Assembly (NCBI GenBank): GCA_001897855.1
Contig: MKUO01000027.1
Span: 1-64,000, forward strand
Reading direction: 5' to 3'
Source of the DNA: Bacteroidetes bacterium 43-93
GTDB lineage: Bacteria > Bacteroidota > Bacteroidia > Chitinophagales > Chitinophagaceae
DNA length: 64,000 bases
This document shows, piece by piece, positions 25,250 through 33,293 of the stretch. The notes under the pieces were generated by a model. The model was not told the origin of the DNA. It searched no databases and saw only the letters and a program-made list of their open reading frames with translations. The position numbers and the translations under genes were made by a program. Numbering within the stretch: the first letter of the stretch is position 1; each line of letters starts with the position of its first letter.

Positions 25250-26113
25250 TTATTGATAAATAGTACCAGTATTCAATACGGGTTGCGCTCCACGCTCGCC
25301 GCACAGTACCACCATCAGGTTGCTTACCATCGCTGCCTTCTTTTCTTCATCAAGCTCTACAATGTTTTTCTTGCTCAGATGCTCCAGCGCCATTTCTACC
25401 ATGCCCACCGCGCCTTCCACTATTTTATAGCGGGCAGCAACAATGGCTGTTGCCTGCTGACGTTGCAGCATAGCGCCTGCAATTTCCTGCGCATATGCAA
25501 GGTGGCTAATGCGGGCTTCAATGATGGTAATACCTGCAGTTGCTAACCTGTCGGTCAATTCTTTTTCCAAAATCTCATTCACTTTGGCGCCACCTTCGCG
25601 CAGGGTAATAGTCGCCGTTTCATCTTCAATATTATCATAGGCAAAGCCCATAGCCAATGTGCGGAGTGCAGCTTCGCTTTGTGTTTTAACATACGCTACA
25701 TAATCCGATACTTCGTACGCAGCCTTATACGTATCAGATATCTGCCATACCATTACAGATGCGATCTCTATAGGGTTGCCCATTTTATCGTTCACCTTCA
25801 AAGTAGGGGTCGCCTGGTTTTGTGCACGCTGAGATATGCGTTGTGTTGCATACAATGGGTTTACGAAAAACATGCCGTTTTCTTTAACACTGCCTACGTA
25901 CTTTCCAAAGAAGTTAAGTACACGTGCATGATTTGGCTGCACGATCATTAAACCTTTCAGCAGGAAAATGGCAATCGCAAAAGACAAGAATCCCGGGATC
26001 GCAATAGCAGGCATGCCCGGTGTCATACTAAATAAGAAGATTGATAGTAAAATAAGTGCTAAGGCGATCACTAATGCCAGGTAACCGTTCATAGGCCTGA
26101 TTACTTTTTCCAT
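25250..26113 (-). CDS. SPFH/Band 7 domain protein
   Basis: The 287-residue protein has two closely spaced hydrophobic helices (about 10-27 and 32-56) and an SPFH domain with [23 protein letters not shown] (about 58-80), [25 protein letters not shown] and a long helical coiled region carrying [25 protein letters not shown] proteins form membrane-bound oligomeric rings that organise lipid domains and regulate proteases. It is the first gene of a two-gene operon with an Arc-like regulator. Confidence 0.9.
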   Translation of the reverse strand: MEKVIRPMNGYLALVIALALILLSIFLFSMTPGMPAIAIPGFLSFAIAIFLLKGLMIVQPNHARVLNFFGKYVGSVKENGMFFVNPLYATQRISQRAQNQATPTLKVNDKMGNPIEIASVMVWQISDTYKAAYEVSDYVAYVKTQSEAALRTLAMGFAYDNIEDETATITLREGGAKVNEILEKELTDRLATAGITIIEARISHLAYAQEIAGAMLQRQQATAIVAARYKIVEGAVGMVEMALEHLSKKNIVELDEEKKAAMVSNLMVVLCGERGAQPVLNTGTIYQ

Positions 26114-26202
26114 ATTATTGTGATTTTTTTGGTTGAATTATTATGATATTATTTTGATATCACAAAGATATAATGGTTTCTATGTTGTTTCCAAAATATT
26201 AA

Positions 26203-26225
26203 CAAAAAATCCCCCTTTCGGGGGA
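26203..26225 (-). terminator. terminator after the NAD(P)-binding protein gene
   Basis: TCCCCC (26210-26215) and GGGGGA (26220-26225) pair around TTTC. On the minus strand the stem is followed by TTTTTTG. Confidence 0.85.
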
Positions 26226-26256
26226 CTGTTGCCATGGATATATCTTACAACTGCAA

Positions 26257-26910
26257 TTATGGAACCAATGCTTTCAATTCTTCATTATCTAAAACGCGCT
26301 TATCGCAGCCTTTTATTGCCAGTTGCAGCAATGCCTTTGCTAAAAGATCCGATTTGATCACTTTGCTGGGCAGTATCCTGGATAATAATGGAAACAACGG
26401 CGCTACAAGTTTATTCATAAGCGCCATGTTGGGATTCTTATGCACGGGCCAGATACCTCCGGGCCTCGCGAAGTATAGTTGTTTGAACTCAAGGCTGGAA
26501 AGCGCCTTTTCTGTTCTGCCTTTTATCCTTGCAAATATCGTTCGGCTTTTTTCTTCAGGATCTGCACCATCTCCGCTAAGAAAAACAAATTTCATGTTAT
26601 GATTTGCATGGAGCATTGCCTGCGCAGCCTTCATGGTATACAGATAGGTGATCACTTCGTACTGTTCTTTGCTTACCTGCGTTTGAGAAACCCCAAGACA
26701 CCAAATGCAAGCATCATGACTTTGAAAGATACTATCAAGGCCCGTGTAGTCCAGGAAGTCTTTATGGATAATGGTGTTGAGTTTAGGATCTTGTATATCC
26801 AATGGCCTGCGTACTATTGCAGTTACAGAAGTAATATTATCATCTGCTATAGCCTGTCTTATTACCTCCGATCCCGCGGTGCCGGTTGCACCTGTCACTA
26901 TGATCTTCAT
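26257..26910 (-). CDS. NAD(P)-binding Rossmann-fold protein (SDR, NmrA-like)
   Basis: The ATG at 26910 gives a 217-residue protein with the dinucleotide motif GATGTAGSEV right after the first strand (MKIIVTGATG). VFLSGDGADPEEKSR and KGRTEKALSSLEFKQLYFARPGGIW resemble atypical short-chain dehydrogenases such as the HTATIP2/NmrA group. The active-site Tyr-x-x-x-Lys is not evident, so it may be a redox sensor or isomerase rather than a dehydrogenase. It is monocistronic. Confidence 0.86.
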   Translation of the reverse strand: MKIIVTGATGTAGSEVIRQAIADDNITSVTAIVRRPLDIQDPKLNTIIHKDFLDYTGLDSIFQSHDACIWCLGVSQTQVSKEQYEVITYLYTMKAAQAMLHANHNMKFVFLSGDGADPEEKSRTIFARIKGRTEKALSSLEFKQLYFARPGGIWPVHKNPNMALMNKLVAPLFPLLSRILPSKVIKSDLLAKALLQLAIKGCDKRVLDNEELKALVP

Positions 26911-26991
26911 ACCTCTAAAGTTCGGCAATACGTTTAGTAAATAATATACTCTGAAGGCTTATTTTGCGTTTTTATTGCCAAATCTATCTTC

Positions 26992-27504
26992 ATGTCCAGT
27001 AATACCATGCTACATTATCGTGCCGCCGATGAAACAGATATTGATAAACTTATTCCTTTAGGTGTATTGGCGTATGGGCAATACCGCCCATTCATGTCAG
27101 AAGATGAGTGGCAGACAATGCTCCATTCCTTGCAAAGCCGGGAGATGTATATAGGCTTGCTTGGTACAGGTAAAGGGTTTGTTTGCATGTCAGAGGAGAA
27201 GATTATTGGTATGGCGTTTTTGATATATCATGGCAATCCATGGTCTTTTTATCCTGCCGAATGGAGTTATGTAAGAATGGTAGGTGCAGATCCCTGCTAC
27301 AAAGGCGCTGGCGTTGGCCGACAGCTAATGCAGTTGTGTATTAACGAAGCTATCGGATCAGGTGAGCAGGTAATCGCCCTGCATACCTCTGAGCAAATGC
27401 ACGCTGCCCGGCATATTTATGAATCCTTAGGCTTTACAGTAGAGCAAGAGTTACCTGTTAAATATGGTATGAAGTACTGGCTATATAAAATGCCATTGCA
27501 GTAA
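26992..27504 (+). CDS. GNAT family N-acetyltransferase
   Basis: The 170-residue protein has the GNAT fold. The acetyl-CoA binding motif appears as GVGRQLMQLCINEA (about 107-120), following WSYVRMVGADPCYKGAG. The final strand-helix pair AARHIYESLGFTVEQELPVKYG is typical. The substrate is not predictable. It is upstream of ndh with a 93-base gap containing a promoter-like element, so probably separate. Confidence 0.9.
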   Translation: MSSNTMLHYRAADETDIDKLIPLGVLAYGQYRPFMSEDEWQTMLHSLQSREMYIGLLGTGKGFVCMSEEKIIGMAFLIYHGNPWSFYPAEWSYVRMVGADPCYKGAGVGRQLMQLCINEAIGSGEQVIALHTSEQMHAARHIYESLGFTVEQELPVKYGMKYWLYKMPLQ

Positions 27505-27566
27505 GGCATAATTTTTATGCATAGCTATTATCGTCAGACTCGATATAGTTTGATGTCAAACAGTAG

Positions 27567-27574
27567 TAGCTTTG
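27567..27574 (+). promoter_or_regulatory. -7 promoter element of ndh
   Basis: TAGCTTTG fits TAnnTTTG, 24 bases before the ndh start. A TTTG at 27549-27552 is only 14 bases upstream, closer than expected for -33. Confidence 0.4.
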
Positions 27575-27597
27575 CATCACTTTAAAACATCACTTCT

Positions 27598-28890
27598 ATG
27601 GCACAGCAGAAATTAGTAATACTCGGTGCCGGTTTCGCAGGCCTCAGCCTCGCTAAAAAACTGCGAAAAACTGATCTTGAAATCACCTTGATCGATCAAT
27701 ATAACTTCCACCAGTTCCAACCTTTATTTTACCAGGTAGCTACAGCAAGGCTAGAGCCAAGCTCTATATCTTTTCCACTCAGAAAGGTGTTCCAGCGCTG
27801 CAAAAACGTACATATACGCGTTACTAGAGTAGATGAGGTAGATACTCTAAATAATGTTGTCCATACAGAAGATGGCGATTTCGCCTATGATCACCTTGTG
27901 ATAGCCACCGGGTGTACCACCAACTTCTTCGGTAACAAGAATGTGGAGAAGTATGGTTATACTATGAAGTCCACCCCCGAGGCAATTACACTCCGCAACC
28001 GTATCCTATTGAATTTTGAAGAAGCGTTGAAGGCTACTCCTGAAGAGTTGGAACGAATTATGAATATAGTAGTTGTTGGTGGCGGGCCAACAGGGGTGGA
28101 ACTTTGCGGCGCACTTGCCGAGATGCGTAAAAATGTATTACCTCGTGATTATCCGGATATGGATTTTTCAAGGTTAAAAATATACCTGCTGGAAGGCACA
28201 GATAAAACATTGGGTGCAATGAGCCCGGTTTCGCAAAGAAAGTCTCAACAGTATCTCGAGCAGTTAGGGGTGCAGGTGTGGACAGGCGCTTTAATGCAAG
28301 ACTACGATGGCAAAACCGTAACGGTTAAAGATGGTAGAAGCATACCCACTCAAAACCTGATATGGACGGCTGGGGTAATGGGCAATGTACCTAAGGGGAT
28401 CAGCAAAGATGTAATAGTAAAGGGCAATCGCATAAAGGTCGATGAAACGCATCATATTTTCGGTTCTTCAAATGTGTATGCTATTGGTGACGTGTCTTAT
28501 ATGGAAACAGCCGAATGGCCTAAAGGACACCCGCAACTGGCCAATGTTGCCAATCATCAGGCGGCTAACCTCGCCTCCAATTTTAAGGCGATGTTGAAAG
28601 GTAGAGCGCCCAAACCTTTTAAATATAAATCTCCCGGAACGATGGCCACGGTGGGCAAAAGAAAAGCAGTTTGCGATCTTCCTTTCATCAGCTACCAGGG
28701 TGTGCTGGCGTGGCTTACCTGGATGTTCCTGCACCTGATGCTGATACTCAATACCAAGAACAAGCTGTTTATCTTCATCAACTGGGCAATTAGCTATTTT
28801 ACCAACGATACTACGCTGCGGTTGATCTTGTTACCAACTCGCAAGCAGGTAGAGTTAGGCAAAGAGCATCATACTTTAGATGCAGCATGA
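27598..28890 (+). CDS. ndh: type II NADH dehydrogenase (NDH-2)
   Basis: The 430-residue flavoprotein passes electrons from NADH to quinone without pumping protons. The N-terminal FAD motif GAGFAGLSLAKKL is at 9-21; the second nucleotide motif VVVGGGPTGVELCGAL is near 158-173; NVYAIGDVSY closes the FAD site. The C-terminal amphipathic/hydrophobic segment (WLTWMFLHLMLILNTKNKLFIFINW is split over 376-400) attaches it to the inner membrane. It is probably monocistronic. Confidence 0.94.
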   Translation: MAQQKLVILGAGFAGLSLAKKLRKTDLEITLIDQYNFHQFQPLFYQVATARLEPSSISFPLRKVFQRCKNVHIRVTRVDEVDTLNNVVHTEDGDFAYDHLVIATGCTTNFFGNKNVEKYGYTMKSTPEAITLRNRILLNFEEALKATPEELERIMNIVVVGGGPTGVELCGALAEMRKNVLPRDYPDMDFSRLKIYLLEGTDKTLGAMSPVSQRKSQQYLEQLGVQVWTGALMQDYDGKTVTVKDGRSIPTQNLIWTAGVMGNVPKGISKDVIVKGNRIKVDETHHIFGSSNVYAIGDVSYMETAEWPKGHPQLANVANHQAANLASNFKAMLKGRAPKPFKYKSPGTMATVGKRKAVCDLPFISYQGVLAWLTWMFLHLMLILNTKNKLFIFINWAISYFTNDTTLRLILLPTRKQVELGKEHHTLDAA

Positions 28891-28893
28891 CGG

Positions 28894-29613
28894 CTAAGCG
28901 GCCCTATCGACGCTTACTTGTTTGGCAAGCATTCTTTTGGCAATTGGTAGCAGCGTTTCATCCAGCGGTACAGTGAGGTTGCTTTCCAGCGCGTATACTG
29001 CCGGGTTGGGCAGTGTGCGTATTTTCTGAATGATATCTTTTTTAATGTTCTGGTAAGTATTGATGAGGTTCTTTGTCCAGCTATCAATGTACTCTATCCG
29101 TATACCTTTGTACATTGCTTCCCTATGTTCAAAAAGCGTAACGTTATAGAAATAAGCCCTGACTTCCTGGTATTGATCGTAGCGTATTAGGAGGTAACCT
29201 TCATTTTTGTACAAGGGTAGTATGCCAACCGGCTGTATCACTATGTTATTTTCAATCAGGTCATACAGCTGGGCGCCGCTTTCTATGGTGCCTTTCATTT
29301 CTTCTGCCGCATAGGTCGTGATCTCCTCCAACTCTTTCATAATATCATCATCCTTCAATATCTGCTCATACACCAACTCCAGCTTTTTCACGTTAACGCT
29401 ATTCAGTTGTTTGGGAAAGTTATCCTGCAATAACTTCTTGTTTTCCCGGAATGATACCAGGTTATTGTAATGAAAGATCACATCGGCAAGCTTGGGGTAA
29501 AGCTTATTTTCATTAAAATAGCTGTTCACTTCTTTCAGGTAGGCGAGCAGTTTATATTTCTGCAGTTCAAAATCAATATATCCTTCCATAAACCATGTTT
29601 CACTGAGTGTCAT
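28894..29613 (-). CDS. conserved hypothetical protein, helical
   Basis: The 239-residue cytosolic protein is acidic and largely helical over residues 1-115 (FELQKYKLLAYLKEVNSYF, ADVIFHYNNLVSF, VKKLELVYEQIL). A central beta part (IVIQPVGILPLYKNEGYLLI, VRAYFYNVTLF) is followed by a helical end. No signal peptide, metal site or known motif is visible. It is three bases from the convergent ndh stop. I do not recognise a family; the opening residues through LYPKLADVI look like a conserved Bacteroidota-specific protein. Confidence 0.72.
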   Translation of the reverse strand: MTLSETWFMEGYIDFELQKYKLLAYLKEVNSYFNENKLYPKLADVIFHYNNLVSFRENKKLLQDNFPKQLNSVNVKKLELVYEQILKDDDIMKELEEITTYAAEEMKGTIESGAQLYDLIENNIVIQPVGILPLYKNEGYLLIRYDQYQEVRAYFYNVTLFEHREAMYKGIRIEYIDSWTKNLINTYQNIKKDIIQKIRTLPNPAVYALESNLTVPLDETLLPIAKRMLAKQVSVDRAA

Positions 29614-29747
29614 AAGATCTCCTTTTTATCTATCCTAATTTAATGAAAATCAAATTCAATGCCATCATGCATTTTATTGACACATGTGCGTAAAAAATGG
29701 ATGTTAAAAAATGAACTGTCATTGGGCTTCTGGCATGGGTGTTTTTA

Positions 29748-29755
29748 TATCTTTG
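29748..29755 (+). promoter_or_regulatory. -7 promoter element of holB
   Basis: TATCTTTG fits TAnnTTTG and ends only five bases before the ATG at 29760, which would give a nearly leaderless transcript. Confidence 0.4.
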
Positions 29756-29759
29756 CCAC

Positions 29760-30890
29760 ATGCAGTTCAGCCAGGTAGTAGATCAGCAATTAGCGAAGCA
29801 GGGATTGGTCCATATGTTCAATAGCGGGCATTTTCCGCATGCTTTGTTGCTGGCAGGCAATGAGGGCACCGGCGGCCTACCGCTGGCATTGGCATTAACA
29901 CAATATATTTTTTGTGAGAACAGAAGCGCTACAGATTCTTGTGGTGTATGTGCTAACTGCAATAAAGTAAGCAAACTGGAACATGCCGATCTGCATATCA
30001 GCTATCCCAGCATCCCGCCTAAGCCCGGTACCAAGGCTATGAGCCGTTATTATATCAACGACTTCCGTGAGTTTGTTCACCAAACTCCTTATGGCTCTAC
30101 TTACGACTGGCTGCAGTTCATTAATGCTGAAAACAAGCAGGGAAATATTACAGCAGAGGAGTGCAGGGATATTATCGATACACTGAACCTTAAATCTTAC
30201 GAGGGAAGCAAAAAAGTGCTGGTAATGTGGCGCCCCGAATACCTTGGCAAGGAAGGTAATATACTGCTGAAACTCATCGAAGAACCGCCTGCTGACACGT
30301 TTATCATCTTCGTTGCCGAAGACACGGAAGATATCCTTCCTACTATATTATCACGCACGCAAATGGTTCGCCTGGCGCCATTGTCGCCTGCTTCTATTGC
30401 CAGTGTATTAATGCAGCGCAATGGTATAGACGAACGTCGTGCCTTGCAGGTAGGACAAATGGCAAATGGCAGCTTTTCAGAAGCGCTCCGGCTAATGCAG
30501 CACGCGGAGAACGATCTGTTTCCTGATGTCCGAAACTGGTTCAACGCCTTATTTACTAACAACGGTATTGCCATAGCCAAATTTGCCGACGATTGGAGTA
30601 AATCCGGGCGGGAGCAGCAAAAGAATTTTTTGCATTATGTTGTTCAACTGTTAGAGAACGCTATCCGTTATAGGTACATGCCACAAATGCCGCCTGCATT
30701 ACCTGCCGAGGAAACTCAGTTTGCCCAAAGGCTGGCCGGTATGAAGCTGGGTACGAAAGCACTGCAATCCATGGCGGAGGCCATTTCTAAGACTATTTAT
30801 TTTATTGAACGCAATGCCCATGGTAAAACACAGTTACATGCATTGTCAATAAAGTTGGTGTACATCATCCAGGGCAGAAAGGTTGCTTAA
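29760..30890 (+). CDS. holB: DNA polymerase III delta prime-type subunit
   Basis: Starting at ATG 29760 (MQFSQVVDQQL) gives 376 residues; an upstream GTG in the same frame would place seven extra residues over the promoter. The N-terminal AAA+ fold has a degenerate Walker A, GNEGTGGL, without the lysine, as is usual for the non-hydrolysing delta prime subunit. A zinc module follows (FCENRSATDSCGVCANC). The AAA+ sensor segments KLIEEPPADTFIIFVAED and ILSRTQMVRL are clear. It is part of the clamp loader. In many bacteria holB is next to ricT; here one inverted gene lies between them. Confidence 0.93.
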   Translation: MQFSQVVDQQLAKQGLVHMFNSGHFPHALLLAGNEGTGGLPLALALTQYIFCENRSATDSCGVCANCNKVSKLEHADLHISYPSIPPKPGTKAMSRYYINDFREFVHQTPYGSTYDWLQFINAENKQGNITAEECRDIIDTLNLKSYEGSKKVLVMWRPEYLGKEGNILLKLIEEPPADTFIIFVAEDTEDILPTILSRTQMVRLAPLSPASIASVLMQRNGIDERRALQVGQMANGSFSEALRLMQHAENDLFPDVRNWFNALFTNNGIAIAKFADDWSKSGREQQKNFLHYVVQLLENAIRYRYMPQMPPALPAEETQFAQRLAGMKLGTKALQSMAEAISKTIYFIERNAHGKTQLHALSIKLVYIIQGRKVA

Positions 30891-30892
30891 TT

Positions 30893-31498
30893 TCAGGCGG
30901 TTTTCAGATCAGATTTCAGCAATAGTATTTCTTTCACCAGGTTTTGCAGTAATATTTGCCCGCCCCGTTTCGACCGGTATTGCTGATTATGTTCATTACA
31001 CTCAAATCCACCCTTGACGGATATGCCGCTGTGTTTGTCGGTTAATATCCAATATTGCAATTTTGTTTCGGCCATGTAGGCCAGTTGGGTATCATCAATA
31101 AAGCAACTGTTCACTGTCAGGTAGCCATTGGGCCTGCTTTCAGTTTTGAATTCAAACATCAACTCCCCGTTGTTTTCAAAAACTAAAGTAATGCGATCTC
31201 CTTTGCTTAGTTTGAAAGACCTGATAGATGAATAAAATTCCACATAATTAACATTGGTATATGATGTGGCGCTGATGCCCAGGAATCCTTTTGTTGTTCC
31301 GGGTTCCAGTTCTTCACCAAGTCTTCTTACAGCGTTAATATTTGCCTTATCAATTAGTAATACGCAGGTTTTTACAAAGAAGCCCCCATCATTAGGCAGG
31401 GAAATAATTCTGGCGGCCAGTCGCTCTACAGACGTCTTACTTTCATTTACAATGGCAGCCTTTATTTTCTTCCTGTCGGTCATATTTATATCTTTCAT
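30893..31498 (-). CDS. hypothetical protein inverted between holB and ricT
   Basis: The 201-residue protein has no signal peptide. MKDINM offers a second start at 31483 (MTDRKKIK). An N-terminal basic helix is followed by beta-rich sequence (FFVKTCVLLID, DRITLVFENNGELMFEF, LQYWILTDKHSGISVKG) and a helical end. No family is recognised. It sits on the opposite strand between holB and ricT, two bases from the holB stop. Confidence 0.7.
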   Translation of the reverse strand: MKDINMTDRKKIKAAIVNESKTSVERLAARIISLPNDGGFFVKTCVLLIDKANINAVRRLGEELEPGTTKGFLGISATSYTNVNYVEFYSSIRSFKLSKGDRITLVFENNGELMFEFKTESRPNGYLTVNSCFIDDTQLAYMAETKLQYWILTDKHSGISVKGGFECNEHNQQYRSKRGGQILLQNLVKEILLLKSDLKTA

Positions 31499-31643
31499 TG
31501 CATGTAATTAAATTCTATGCCAATATTTCTTAAAGCAGGCAAGTGGGACTTAAATTTTAATGGAATACTAATAGTGAATTTTTAGATATTAATTGATTAA
31601 CCGTTAAAAACACTATTTTCGCAACTATCACGCAGGAGGCGGG

Positions 31644-31666
31644 TACCGGGGAGCTGGTATTTTTTT
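31644..31666 (+). terminator. terminator-like hairpin in the ricT leader
   Basis: TACCGG (31644-31649) pairs with CTGGTA (31654-31659; one G-T wobble) around GGAG, followed by seven T. It lies 55 bases before the ricT start and shortly after a TATTTTCG promoter-like element (about 31612-31619), so transcripts could stop early. Confidence 0.5.
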
Positions 31667-31720
31667 CAAAACGATAGATGTATCTCGTTCTACTGCTGTC
31701 AATATAAATACATATATATA

Positions 31721-33235
31721 ATGGGATGTGGCAACTGTGGGACAGGTGCTAACGGTAAACCTAATGGTTGTAAAGGAAACGGTGGATGTAGTTCTGGTGG
31801 TTGCAACCGAATGAATGTTTTTGACTGGCTTAGCGCATTGCCCCTATATGATACTGCAAAACCTTACCCGGTAATAGAGGTAAGTTTTAATAAAGGAAGC
31901 AGGAAGGATTTTTATCGCAATACTACCAGCAACATCTACGAGAAGGGTGATTTTATCACCGTTGAAGGTGTTGGCGGCTTTGATGTGGGGCAGGTAAGCC
32001 TCACAGGCGAGCTGGTAAAATTGCAGATGAAGAAATACAACGTATCGGAAAGCGACGAAATGAAGCGCGTTCTGCGCCGAGCTACTGATGACGACCTGGC
32101 GATTTTCAATAAAAACAAGGAACGAGAACCGGAACTGTTAACCAATAGCCGCGCTATTGCCCGCCGTCTGAACCTGGAAATGAAGCTTTGCGAGGTGGAA
32201 TTACAGGCAGATGGTAAAAAGGCAACGTTCTTTTATACTGCCGACGCACGCGTCGATTTCCGGGAACTGATCAAGGTATATGCCGGCGACTTTAAAGTGC
32301 GCGTAGAGATGAAGCAGATTGGTGCGCGCCAGGAGAGTGGCAAAGTAGGGGGCATCGGTAGTTGCGGCCGTGAATTGTGTTGCAGCACCTGGCTTACTGA
32401 TTTTAAGAGCGTTAATACCACTGCTGCGCGTTACCAGAATTTATCTATCAACCAGGCGAAACTCAGTGGTCAGTGTGGCAGGCTTAAATGCTGCCTGAAC
32501 TATGAGTTAGATACCTATATGGATGCACTGCGCGTATTCCCGGAACACGCGGAAACGCTCGAAACAATAAAAGGTACAGCTACACTACAAAAACGTGATA
32601 TATTTAAAAATCTGATGTGGTATAGCTTTAGCGATAGCAATAAGCAATATCCATTAAGCATCGTTCGCGTTAAAGAGATTCAGCAACAAAACAGGCAGGG
32701 CATTAAACCGGAAGAATTGCAGCCGGTAGAACTCGAAGCTGCCCATCCGGATAAGCCTAAGGTTAAAGTGGATGTTGGTTTTGTAAACGACGTAGGCCAG
32801 ATAAGCCTGAAATCGCTGGAAAAAAATAGTAATAAAAAACGCAAAGGCGGACAGAAGCCAGAAGGTGGCAGGCCACAAGGTCAGCGCCCTGATAGAGGGC
32901 CGCGTCCTGAAGGCAGGCCACAACAGAATGCCGGCGGCAATCAGCCAAGACCTCAGCAAGGCCAGCGCCCGCAACAGGGTCAGCAACGTCCTGCCCCTCA
33001 ACAGCAAAATAAACCGCAGCAGGGTGGTGCGCCACGGCCTCCACGCCCGCAGCAGCAGCAACAGCAGCAGCAAGGGCAGCAGGGAAATGCCAGACCACAG
33101 CAACAGGGTGGGCCGCAAAACAGGCCACAGCCCCAAGGTCAGTCTCGTCCTCCGCAGCAACCAAGGCCTAAGCCCCAGGGGAATAGGCCACCACAAAAAC
33201 CAAAACCGCCGCAGCAAGGCGAGCAAGCTTCATAA
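31721..33235 (+). CDS. ricT: RicT/YaaT-type PSP1 domain protein with Cys-rich head and Q/P-rich tail
   Basis: The 504-residue protein has three parts. Residues 1-30 are Gly/Cys-rich (Cys3, 6, 17, 23, 28). Residues about 45-275 are the PSP1/RicT core, with VEVSF-like VIEVSFNKGSRKDF, RADARVDFRELIK-like ARVDFRELIK, and the conserved cysteines Cys215, 220, 221 (GSCGRELCC) and Cys252, 257, 258 (GQCGRLKCC). From about 374 to 504 the protein is low-complexity, rich in Gln, Pro, Arg and Gly, with an eight-Gln run. RicT in Bacillus forms an Fe-S complex with RicA/RicF and affects RNA maturation. The tail suggests RNA binding or phase separation, which is inference. Confidence 0.88.
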   Translation: MGCGNCGTGANGKPNGCKGNGGCSSGGCNRMNVFDWLSALPLYDTAKPYPVIEVSFNKGSRKDFYRNTTSNIYEKGDFITVEGVGGFDVGQVSLTGELVKLQMKKYNVSESDEMKRVLRRATDDDLAIFNKNKEREPELLTNSRAIARRLNLEMKLCEVELQADGKKATFFYTADARVDFRELIKVYAGDFKVRVEMKQIGARQESGKVGGIGSCGRELCCSTWLTDFKSVNTTAARYQNLSINQAKLSGQCGRLKCCLNYELDTYMDALRVFPEHAETLETIKGTATLQKRDIFKNLMWYSFSDSNKQYPLSIVRVKEIQQQNRQGIKPEELQPVELEAAHPDKPKVKVDVGFVNDVGQISLKSLEKNSNKKRKGGQKPEGGRPQGQRPDRGPRPEGRPQQNAGGNQPRPQQGQRPQQGQQRPAPQQQNKPQQGGAPRPPRPQQQQQQQQGQQGNARPQQQGGPQNRPQPQGQSRPPQQPRPKPQGNRPPQKPKPPQQGEQAS

Positions 33236-33240
33236 AAAAG

Positions 33241-33275
33241 AATAAGGCATTACTTTTCAGGTAATGCCTTATTTA
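33241..33275. terminator. bidirectional terminator between ricT and porin gene
   Basis: AATAAGGCATTAC (33241-33253) and GTAATGCCTTATT (33261-33273) form a perfect 13-bp stem with loop TTTTCAG, A-rich on the left and T-rich on the right. Confidence 0.88.
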
Positions 33276-33293
33276 ATATTAAGTATTTGAGCG

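Noticed and set aside
32654-33226. Long Leu/Arg-rich minus-strand frames opposite the ricT tail
   Set aside because: They result from the Gln/Pro-rich CAG/CCN codons of the real gene read in reverse.
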